Below are positions 1 to 5,208 of a stretch of 5,208 nt of DNA, piece by piece (positions within the stretch are counted from its first letter, which is position 1; the number at the start of each line of letters is the position of its first letter). The position numbers and the translations under genes are program-made. The stretch is from contig CATISE010000101.1 of the NCBI GenBank assembly GCA_949538655.1, positions 1 to 5,208 on the forward strand, written 5' to 3'. This stretch comes from Marine Group II euryarchaeote MED-G33. Lineage in GTDB: Archaea; Thermoplasmatota; Poseidoniia; Poseidoniales; Thalassarchaeaceae. The notes under the pieces were generated by a model. That model was given only the letters and a program-made list of their open reading frames with translations. It was not told the DNA's origin and made no database searches.

Positions 1-156
1 AATATACGCACCGACCATCATTGGCATCAGACACTCATAGTGTTCGCATAGGCCTGTTTCCTGACCAACTCCTGGGGCGATAAAACAACTACCAAGTGTG
101 AGGAAGAGGCAAACGACACTTGTAATAAGCGCAGTTGATGTTCCTGCTGCAGCCAT
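1..156 (-). CDS. N-terminal part of an unrecognised membrane protein (cut by left window edge)
   Basis: The reverse strand stays open from the ATG at 156-154 to the window edge, giving 52 codons. Residues about 6-28 form a hydrophobic, probably membrane-spanning helix. After it comes a short polar loop with a CEHYEC motif (C37 and C42), and then a second hydrophobic stretch (LMPMMVGAYI) begins. The frame is open further upstream: a GTG at 177-175 would add seven residues with two lysines (VKKCGYQ), a plausible positive-inside N-terminus, and TTG codons lie further up. No clear Shine-Dalgarno site decides between them, so I took the ATG. The gene follows the acyltransferase on the same strand after about 60 bp and may be co-transcribed with it. 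I do not recognise the family. The four cysteines within 52 residues are unusual and could form disulfides or bind metal, but this is a guess. Confidence 0.55.
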   Translation of the reverse strand, partial: MAAAGTSTALITSVVCLFLTLGSCFIAPGVGQETGLCEHYECLMPMMVGAYI

Positions 157-216
157 TTGATACCCACATTTCTTCACTATTGACAATGTCAAGAACCTTT
201 TCCCGGACGAAGTGCT

Positions 217-1923
217 TCAACGTGTACGAACTACTTGCCAATCATCAACTCCGGGTTCAGGATCAATCCAATCAGGATCGCCGGGTAGGACGAGGCCTGC
301 GCCAATCGTGGCTAGTTCTTGTGCCAAGGATGCGTGTGTTTTCAGCAAGGATTCCCAATCCACATCACCACTTCGAAGTTTGAATCCGAGGCGTAGTGCA
401 CGCCACGATCGGCTGGCGCGTGCATACAATTTGAGGTGTAGTCTAGCAGATAATGGCCACCAAAGCAACACGATGATGGTCATCAATGGCCAAGGGAATC
501 CAGCGAGTAGGGGGAGGATGATGCTGGGTAAATTCACATCCTGGAGTGGTGAGGATGGGGATGAAATAAACCACCCGATTGGTACTGAAATCAGAAGCCA
601 CCAGATGGGGTAAACCAACACCGAGAAGAGTAATTTCATCGTCCCCATAATCGATTTATTCGATTCGTTCTTGCCCAGTTTATTGGTCACCAGTCGTGTG
701 AACATGTATGGTGGGATTGAGCCGATGACGGCGCCCCATGATACCACGCCGAGCATCCATGAAATCGACCATATCCAGTAAACCATATTCTTGAACAAAG
801 AGCGCTTCGAGATTCTCTCTTCACGATTGGTGATTTCCCACGAGCGGAATCCATGTTGATTCATTTCTTCGTGATGTTCCCTAAATCTGGATTCGGTTTT
901 TTGTGTTCGTTCTGGATCGTTTGCTGCCTGAAATTGCCATGCTGCCCTAACTCTGCGTGAACCCAAAAGAGCCTTGTCGTATGGCAGGGGTCCTTTCGGT
1001 GCCTGGTTCGCCAAAGTGCGATGGACGTGAATCATTCTTCGAGCGCGCCAAACCAATTCTCGATCTTCCCACGTTTCTTGAGCTTGATTACAGCGATTCA
1101 TTTCCATTCTCAAATGTTCAGTAATCACGGAGCACCACACACGATCATGAGCTTGTTCACCAAACTCTTCGATATCTTCAGCAGTGGGTTCTGGCGCTCC
1201 GGCCTCTCCGGGCAAAGGGGGGATGGGGAGGGGTTGGTTGACCTGGAGGCTGACACGTTCCCGGAATCTATGTTGGTCACTGTAATGCAATCCAAGGGGG
1301 ATGACATGTGGTTGAGGATGGTTCTCATCACGTGCTTTTCTGATGGCATGTAATAGGATGCGTGCGGCTCCTGTTCGTAGTCGAACTGGGTGGGGTTCCA
1401 AATGCGTCACACCTTCTGGGAAAATCGCAACCCGGCCACCCGTAGCAACAGCATCTCCCAAACTCTCAATCAGTGAGGAATTCTTTGCCGAGCGATTGGT
1501 GTTGTCTCCTTCTGTGACATTGCTGTCTTGTGCGCGGTGGACTGGTTTTGCACCCGCTGCACGGACAACGCGACCAATGATTGGCATCTTGAACAATGTG
1601 TGTTTGGCCGCAAAGGTCAGGCTACCCGGAATGGCAGTCATCATCAACATAGGATCAATCATTCCCCCTGGATGCCAGGTGGTGAATAGAATTCCACCCT
1701 CATCAGGGAGTGTGTCAATATCGACCAGTGAAATCTCTCGGAACCAGGTTTCCATCAGCGCACGGTTGATTCGACGAATCCGTTTGTAACCCTTGGAAAC
1801 TGGGAAATTATCTGGATCTTTTCCCCAGTCCATGGCCCTTCCAAACGCGTCGGGGTTTTGGTTCAATCCCCGGCAAGAGGACAAGAGGGTTTGACTTTCA
1901 GTCAATATCTGCCGGGATATCAT
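217..1923 (-). CDS. PlsC-superfamily glycerolipid acyltransferase with C-terminal membrane domain
   Basis: This is probably a membrane acyltransferase that moves an acyl chain onto glycerol-3-phosphate or its lyso-derivative (phosphatidate synthesis). The acyltransferase blocks appear in order. Block I is TTWHPGGMIDPML, with H84 and D90. Block II is GAKPVHR around 124-130. Block III is FPEGVTH at 168-174, followed by RTGAARILL at 183-191. Block IV is VIPLGLHY at 207-214. The His-Asp spacing is five residues rather than the textbook four, which I recall from the Gpt2/Sct1-like branch and its bacterial relatives. Residues about 245-375 are polar and rich in Arg and Glu, probably helical. Hydrophobic segments at about 378-403, 426-453 and 465-492 give three or four membrane helices, and a soluble tail ends in a TGA. 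The start at 1923 gives the longest frame. M31 (ATG at 1833-1831, preceded by GGAAGG) is a real alternative that would widen the promoter region. The exact acyl donor and acceptor cannot be read from sequence. Confidence 0.85.
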   Translation of the reverse strand: MISRQILTESQTLLSSCRGLNQNPDAFGRAMDWGKDPDNFPVSKGYKRIRRINRALMETWFREISLVDIDTLPDEGGILFTTWHPGGMIDPMLMMTAIPGSLTFAAKHTLFKMPIIGRVVRAAGAKPVHRAQDSNVTEGDNTNRSAKNSSLIESLGDAVATGGRVAIFPEGVTHLEPHPVRLRTGAARILLHAIRKARDENHPQPHVIPLGLHYSDQHRFRERVSLQVNQPLPIPPLPGEAGAPEPTAEDIEEFGEQAHDRVWCSVITEHLRMEMNRCNQAQETWEDRELVWRARRMIHVHRTLANQAPKGPLPYDKALLGSRRVRAAWQFQAANDPERTQKTESRFREHHEEMNQHGFRSWEITNREERISKRSLFKNMVYWIWSISWMLGVVSWGAVIGSIPPYMFTRLVTNKLGKNESNKSIMGTMKLLFSVLVYPIWWLLISVPIGWFISSPSSPLQDVNLPSIILPLLAGFPWPLMTIIVLLWWPLSARLHLKLYARASRSWRALRLGFKLRSGDVDWESLLKTHASLAQELATIGAGLVLPGDPDWIDPEPGVDDWQVVRTR

Positions 1924-1932
1924 TGAAGCCTG

Positions 1933-1946
1933 ATGCAGTAGTGCAT
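1933..1946. promoter_or_regulatory. Small inverted repeat in the 30-bp divergent gap
   Basis: ATGCA, a four-base spacer GTAG, then TGCAT lie between the start codons of the acyltransferase (1923, minus) and the SAP membrane protein (1954, plus). The arms are perfect but only 5 bp. The position is right for a shared operator. An archaeal-type TATA element is not clear on either side: CTATGCA in reverse orientation lies about 20-25 bases before the minus-strand ATG, and GATATCAT at 1915-1922 lies 32-39 bases before the plus-strand ATG. A repeat this short can arise by chance. Confidence 0.25.
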
Positions 1947-1953
1947 AGAGTGA

Positions 1954-2985
1954 ATGGACTGGAAGAAGTTCGCTGGACCCGCAATTCTCGCTGGCGTCGC
2001 TATTCTCATTTGGTCGGCCCCAGGGGTTCTATTGAGTATGATATATGAGGAGGGGGATACTGTTGATTCAGGTGTTCCTTTGGTTGTTTGTGGGACGTCT
2101 TTACTCTCGATTTTAATGTGTTTGAGTTCGATCGTTTGGTTTGCGTTTACATTGGGAACGAAGACGCAAAAGACGGTTTTCTTGTCCGAAGACCCTGATA
2201 ATTTCCAACATGTTTCGGTTCCTCTTGCGGGCGATGCGCAGAGTACGGTCGTGCCCTCTGCGATTGGTGGAGGGGCCGTGTCATATGTTCGAGAAAAAAT
2301 TGTCATCGAAACGACTGAAGGAGATACAGCGCAAATGATTGGTTTCTCCATGATTGCAGGTAGCGTTGGAATGTTTGTACTGATGGTCCTATTGGGATTC
2401 ATCTCGATACTAATGTCATTGGGACCCGGATTGGGGTTCTCTGGTGGAACGTGCAACAGTACCTGTGAAACCATCTGGAGTGGGGCGAGTTTCAGTATGT
2501 GGGCCTCAATCTTGCTTTTCCCATGTGGGCTTATCGCTTTGGCGAGACCCTGGTCATGGTTCCATTCTGGCCAAGATATTCATGATCCTGTTGTGAAAGT
2601 AAGGGCTGGTATTGTATCAGGAATAGCATTAATTGCAGTAATCTCCTTTGGTTGGCCCGCTTTGCTTGTTGTAGGAATAGCGTTGATTATCTATGCAATA
2701 CCGTGGTTTACCCAGGGTGGTGGTGTGTTGGTGCCTACACAAGGTCCAACTGTAGAGGTTGATGATTTCACGGTCAATGAACTCAAAGAGAAGTTGCGCG
2801 AGGTTGGGTTGCCTGTCTCGGGTAAAAAGGCAGATTTGGTTGTGAGATTAACAGAATATTACGAGAAATCTGCGTGGAAGAAGTCGACTGCTGAATGTGT
2901 CGAATGTCAGGCGACGCTGCGTTTCCCGGCTGATTACTCTGGGAAAATCCAATGCCCCCGGTGCAAAACTTTTCATGGTGTATGA
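1954..2985 (+). CDS. Polytopic membrane protein with C-terminal SAP domain and zinc ribbon
   Basis: This 343-residue protein has no family name that I recognise as a whole. Hydrophobic segments lie at about 8-31, 41-67, 128-156, 178-198 and 217-252. The last is long enough for a tight two-helix hairpin turning at FGWP. With MDWKK at the N-terminus, six helices would put both ends in the cytosol. A polar stretch (68-127) separates helices 2 and 3. The loop before helix 4 carries C167 and C171 and would face outside. Residues 270-304 match a SAP helix-extended-helix motif (DFTVNELKEKLREVGLPVSG, then KKADLVVRL), a nucleic-acid-binding fold. Residues 315-337 form a zinc ribbon with CVEC and CPRC pairs, and the protein ends six residues later. 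The start is fixed because a TGA lies directly before the ATG. A role linking DNA or RNA to the membrane is inference; the SAP domain could instead bind protein. Confidence 0.85.
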   Translation: MDWKKFAGPAILAGVAILIWSAPGVLLSMIYEEGDTVDSGVPLVVCGTSLLSILMCLSSIVWFAFTLGTKTQKTVFLSEDPDNFQHVSVPLAGDAQSTVVPSAIGGGAVSYVREKIVIETTEGDTAQMIGFSMIAGSVGMFVLMVLLGFISILMSLGPGLGFSGGTCNSTCETIWSGASFSMWASILLFPCGLIALARPWSWFHSGQDIHDPVVKVRAGIVSGIALIAVISFGWPALLVVGIALIIYAIPWFTQGGGVLVPTQGPTVEVDDFTVNELKEKLREVGLPVSGKKADLVVRLTEYYEKSAWKKSTAECVECQATLRFPADYSGKIQCPRCKTFHGV

Positions 2986-4164
2986 TTAGATTTGAGCGAG
3001 GGCTTGAACGATGTCCTCCCAAAGATCCTCTACATCCTCAATCCCAATACTCACTCGTACAAAGCCAGGAACAACACCTGATTCATGGCGTACGTTTTCT
3101 GGAATCGACATGTGGCTAGAGTTGAATGGGCACTCGATCAAGCTCTCAACTCCACCCAAACTTGTTGCTTCAAAAATGAGTTTGAGTCCGCGCATAAAGC
3201 GCAACGCTGCATCATCTCCACCCTTGACAACAAATGCTAGCATTCCAGTGCCCTTCGGCATGGTTCGTTGGGCGACATCATAATCCGGGTGAGTTGACAA
3301 AGAGGGGTGGATGACGTTCGAAATTGCGTCGTGGGTTTGTAAACGCTTGGCAATCTCAGCCGAGTTTGAACAGTGGATTGGCATTCTTGCACTCAGTGTC
3401 CGCATCCCTCTTTCCAGTAAGTAACAAGCGTGAGGATCAGGGGACCCGCCGAAATGTACCTTCTTGGGGAACAAGGTGGCGATGAGGTCCTTGCGACCAA
3501 CGATTGCGCCGCCAACGATGTCTGAATGACCGCCGAGATATTTGGTGGTCGAATGAATGACAATGTCGCAACCCATTGCAACCGGTTGACAACCCCAAGG
3601 AGAAGCGAAGGTGTTGTCAATCACGAGGAGGAGGTCGTGCTTTTGAGCGATGACTGCCATCGCTTCAATGTCACAAACCTTCAGAACAGGATTGGATAGT
3701 GTCTCGATGTAGAGCATCTTGGTATTGTCTTCGATTGCAGCTTCGTAAGAGGCTGGGTCTTGCATATCAGCCATGGTTACTTCAATTCCAAACCGGGGTA
3801 GTTCCTGTGTCATCAGACCGTAAGTGCCACCATAGACGTCGGCGCTGGCCACAACGTGATCTCCGTTGGATAGAAGTCCCATCATGACGGTTGAAATCGC
3901 AGCCATCCCACTGGCGAACAGTTCACCATCTTCGGCACCTTCCATCGCGCAAATCTTCTCCACGCAGGCCTCGGAGTTCACACTGGAAAGACGCGAGTAC
4001 AGCAGGGTGTGTTGTGCACCAGCTGCCCAACCAGCATATCGCTCATCTGTTAGATAGTATGTTGAGGATTGGAAAATCGGTGTATTGACGGCCCCCTCAA
4101 TGTGTTTGGTCCCAGAGTGGACCGAGCGGGTGGCGAATCGCTTGTCTGAATCATCATCGCCCAT
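2986..4164 (-). CDS. Trans-sulfuration PLP enzyme, cystathionine gamma-synthase / gamma-lyase type
   Basis: This is a cytosolic, PLP-dependent Cys/Met-metabolism enzyme (fold type I). It most likely joins cysteine to an activated homoserine to give cystathionine, or cleaves cystathionine. The landmarks are Y56 and R58 (YSR, which bind PLP phosphate of the partner subunit), SGM at 85-87, Y111 in DVYGGTYGL (stacks on PLP), D183 in VIDNTFASP (contacts the pyridine nitrogen) and K208 in HSTTKYLGGHSD (Schiff-base lysine). SLGGVESL follows at 335-342 and FVRVSIGIED at 368-377, with R370 as the likely substrate-carboxylate arginine. At 392 residues it fits the synthase/lyase branch better than the longer O-acetylhomoserine sulfhydrylases. 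E340 within SLGGVE argues against cystathionine beta-lyase, which to my recollection has Tyr there. Synthase versus gamma-lyase (or methionine gamma-lyase) cannot be settled by eye. SVNSE replaces the usual NPT motif after YSR. It lies 47 bp downstream of cutA on the same strand, so an operon is likely. Confidence 0.88.
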   Translation of the reverse strand: MGDDDSDKRFATRSVHSGTKHIEGAVNTPIFQSSTYYLTDERYAGWAAGAQHTLLYSRLSSVNSEACVEKICAMEGAEDGELFASGMAAISTVMMGLLSNGDHVVASADVYGGTYGLMTQELPRFGIEVTMADMQDPASYEAAIEDNTKMLYIETLSNPVLKVCDIEAMAVIAQKHDLLLVIDNTFASPWGCQPVAMGCDIVIHSTTKYLGGHSDIVGGAIVGRKDLIATLFPKKVHFGGSPDPHACYLLERGMRTLSARMPIHCSNSAEIAKRLQTHDAISNVIHPSLSTHPDYDVAQRTMPKGTGMLAFVVKGGDDAALRFMRGLKLIFEATSLGGVESLIECPFNSSHMSIPENVRHESGVVPGFVRVSIGIEDVEDLWEDIVQALAQI

Positions 4165-4211
4165 GACACTGGTGGATGTTGTTCAGCACTTGAATCAAGC
4201 GATGTGGGAAT

Positions 4212-4526
4212 CTAGGCTGATTCCACCCAATCGGTGTATTCTGCTGTCGATTCGGCGAGCCAATACACGATTTGTGGGAGGGTGTGGGGGTGATTTTTGC
4301 GAAGTGTTGTGAGGAGGGTCTCTAAGCCGTTTTGCTGGATCTTGATTTGTAATTTCCACTCTTCTGAAGATTGAATTTGTCCATCCCACTTGTATATCGA
4401 TTGAATTTTTGAATGCTGCACACAAGCAGCACCGGCTTCGATCATCAATTGGGAAAATGACCCGACTTCAGGTTCAATCCATGAGCCGGGCAACGTGGTT
4501 TGAACAATCGAAATTTGTGTTGGCAT
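4212..4526 (-). CDS. cutA: CutA-like divalent-cation tolerance protein
   Basis: This small cytosolic protein belongs to the CutA family: trimeric, ferredoxin-like, and linked to divalent metal tolerance, with an unclear molecular role. The 104-residue length is typical. Family landmarks in order are AACV at 33-36, SIYKWDG at 43-49, an acidic pair at E55-E56, LQIKI at 59-63, HPHTLPQIVYW at 79-89 and YTDW at 97-100. The usual consensus in the penultimate block is HPY..PEI, and here Tyr is replaced by His81 and Glu by Gln85, so a conserved surface or ligand site may be altered. The N-terminal lead TLPGSWIEPEVGSFSQLMIEAG is a little diverged from the usual T-P--E-A-----L start. It stands first in a probable two-gene transcript with the trans-sulfuration enzyme and is divergent from the geranylgeranyl reductase. 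No convincing Shine-Dalgarno site precedes its ATG. Confidence 0.82.
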   Translation of the reverse strand: MPTQISIVQTTLPGSWIEPEVGSFSQLMIEAGAACVQHSKIQSIYKWDGQIQSSEEWKLQIKIQQNGLETLLTTLRKNHPHTLPQIVYWLAESTAEYTDWVESA

Positions 4527-4537
4527 GACATTGCGAT

Positions 4538-4552
4538 ATGGCCGTAGGCCAT
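4538..4552. promoter_or_regulatory. Perfect 6-bp-arm palindrome between cutA and the reductase gene
   Basis: ATGGCC, spacer GTA, then GGCCAT form an exact inverted repeat 12 to 26 bases upstream of the cutA start codon and about 58 bases upstream of the preferred start of the divergent reductase. It could be an operator for a dimeric regulator serving both genes, or a short hairpin in a cutA leader RNA. It contains the TAG (4545-4547) that closes the reductase frame upstream and overlaps the alternative ATG at 4551. Confidence 0.35.
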
Positions 4553-4600
4553 GAAATCAACGCCCCAACGCTTGAAGACCGTGGAGGACCGCCGTTGGAT

Positions 4601-4605
4601 AGGTG
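4601..4605 (+). promoter_or_regulatory. Shine-Dalgarno-like AGGTG deciding the reductase start
   Basis: AGGTG sits five bases before the ATG at 4611 and matches part of the anti-Shine-Dalgarno complement (GGAGGTGA). The competing in-frame ATG at 4551 has no comparable site upstream. This is the main reason for choosing 4611. Confidence 0.45.
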
Positions 4606-4610
4606 CGGGC

Positions 4611-5208
4611 ATGAGTTGGGATTCACCAATCGATTCTGGGGCTGTCCCCGATGATGGTTCCACTTTCGATGTCATCGTTGTAGGTGGTGGGCCGGGTGGA
4701 AGTGCTGCCGCCGCTTACATGGCGATGTCTGGTGCCAAAGTTTTACTTCTTGAGAAGGCGGTCTATCCAAGAGACAAGACTTGTGGCGATGCAGTCGGAG
4801 GTAAGTCGCTGAAACACGTCGAAGAATTGGGTGTCAAGGCGACTCTCGAACAGACCAATCATTTTCGGGTTGACGGAATTATTTTCGGTGCCCCGAGTGG
4901 GAAAGAGGTTCGGATTTCACTCCCAGAAGACGAAGTTGAAAATCGTGAAGCGGGCTACAGTTTACCTCGCAAACAATTCGACACATTGCTCTTCCGAAAT
5001 GCGAACGAAAAGGTGCTTGAAACTGGTGGCTCTGTAGTTCAAAATTTCTCAGTAAAGGAAGTACATGTCGAAGATGGTGCCATCACTGGAGTGAGTGGAA
5101 TTCATGATAAAAATAGCTACCATTTCAGTGCACCCCTGACGATCGGTGCAGGTGGTTATAATTGTCCAGTCGCACGTACTGTCGTTGCTGAGTTCGATGA
5201 GCCTATGG
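4611..5208 (+). CDS. Geranylgeranyl-reductase-family FAD-dependent oxidoreductase (N-terminal part, cut by right edge)
   Basis: This is the first 199 residues of a flavoprotein that most likely reduces double bonds of geranylgeranyl chains, in archaeal membrane lipids or on a free isoprenoid. The dinucleotide-binding fold is FDVIVVGGGPGGSAAA at 19-34, with the glycine-rich loop at 25-30 and E48 ending strand two (LLLEK) as the ribose-binding acid. YPRDKTCGDAVGGK at 52-65 is the PR-K-CG signature of this family. SLPRKQFDTLL at 117-127 corresponds to the next conserved Arg/Phe-Asp block. GAGGYNCPVAR at 179-189 matches the second FAD motif, usually ADGANS-VR, with Gly replacing Asp. The frame has no stop to the window edge. 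The start at 4611 is preferred for its AGGTG site; an ATG at 4551 would add 20 residues and is bounded by a TAG at 4545. The gene diverges from cutA. Close relatives include other p-hydroxybenzoate-hydroxylase-type flavoproteins, but the CG signature favours this family. Confidence 0.85.
   Translation, partial: MSWDSPIDSGAVPDDGSTFDVIVVGGGPGGSAAAAYMAMSGAKVLLLEKAVYPRDKTCGDAVGGKSLKHVEELGVKATLEQTNHFRVDGIIFGAPSGKEVRISLPEDEVENREAGYSLPRKQFDTLLFRNANEKVLETGGSVVQNFSVKEVHVEDGAITGVSGIHDKNSYHFSAPLTIGAGGYNCPVARTVVAEFDEPM

Noticed and set aside
212..613. A 133-codon plus-strand open frame
   Set aside because: It is antisense to the acyltransferase C-terminal membrane domain; the Ser/Arg-rich, low-complexity translation shows no domain.
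1343..1789. A 148-codon plus-strand open frame inside the acyltransferase gene
   Set aside because: It is antisense to the conserved acyltransferase blocks, with no motif and no ribosome-binding site of note.
1920..2474. A 184-codon reverse-strand open frame whose stop overlaps the acyltransferase ATG (ATGA arrangement)
   Set aside because: It lies fully opposite the membrane/SAP gene apart from its end, has no recognisable domain, and is rich in Pro, Thr, Ser and Ile as expected for the complement of a membrane-protein gene.
2941..3000. Possible bidirectional terminator at the convergent junction
   Set aside because: No stem-loop or T-run long enough to call was found; TTTT in AAAACTTTTC is too short.
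4165..4211. Promoter or attenuator between cutA and the PLP enzyme gene
   Set aside because: The 47 bases show no TATA-like element, hairpin or clear ribosome-binding site.
4831..5037. A 68-codon plus-strand open frame
   Set aside because: It is a shifted frame inside the geranylgeranyl reductase gene, whose own frame carries the FAD motifs without interruption.

Overview
The window reads as a gene-dense stretch of a free-living, probably marine, microbial chromosome. My best guess at the host is a planktonic archaeon of the Marine Group II / Poseidoniales type. Three things support this: a geranylgeranyl-reductase-family flavoprotein, a polytopic membrane protein ending in a SAP domain plus a two-CxxC zinc ribbon, and very short intergenic gaps with few Shine-Dalgarno sites. 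This is inference. No rRNA or other marker gene is present, and a bacterial host cannot be excluded because all these families also occur in bacteria.

Layout, left to right. Bases 1-156 hold the start of a minus-strand membrane protein that leaves the window on the left. Bases 217-1923 (minus) encode a 568-residue PlsC-superfamily acyltransferase with three or four C-terminal membrane helices. It diverges, with only 30 bp between start codons, from a plus-strand membrane/SAP/zinc-ribbon protein (1954-2985). That gene meets, stop codon against stop codon with no base between, a minus-strand trans-sulfuration PLP enzyme of the cystathionine gamma-synthase/lyase type (2986-4164). Upstream of this enzyme, 47 bp away on the same strand, lies a CutA-like protein (4212-4526). 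Finally, diverging from cutA, a geranylgeranyl-reductase-family FAD protein starts at about 4611 and is cut by the right edge. No RNA genes, mobile elements, CRISPR arrays or long repeats were seen, and no gene-free stretch reaches 300 bp.

Functionally, two genes point to membrane lipids: a glycerolipid acyltransferase, as used for ester lipids, and a geranylgeranyl reductase, as used for saturating isoprenoid lipids. If the host is an archaeon, having both types so close together is the most interesting biological theme. The middle gene could tie DNA or RNA to the membrane. cutA and the trans-sulfuration gene probably share a transcript. I see no clear evidence of a wholly new system. The SAP/zinc-ribbon membrane protein is the least explained gene.
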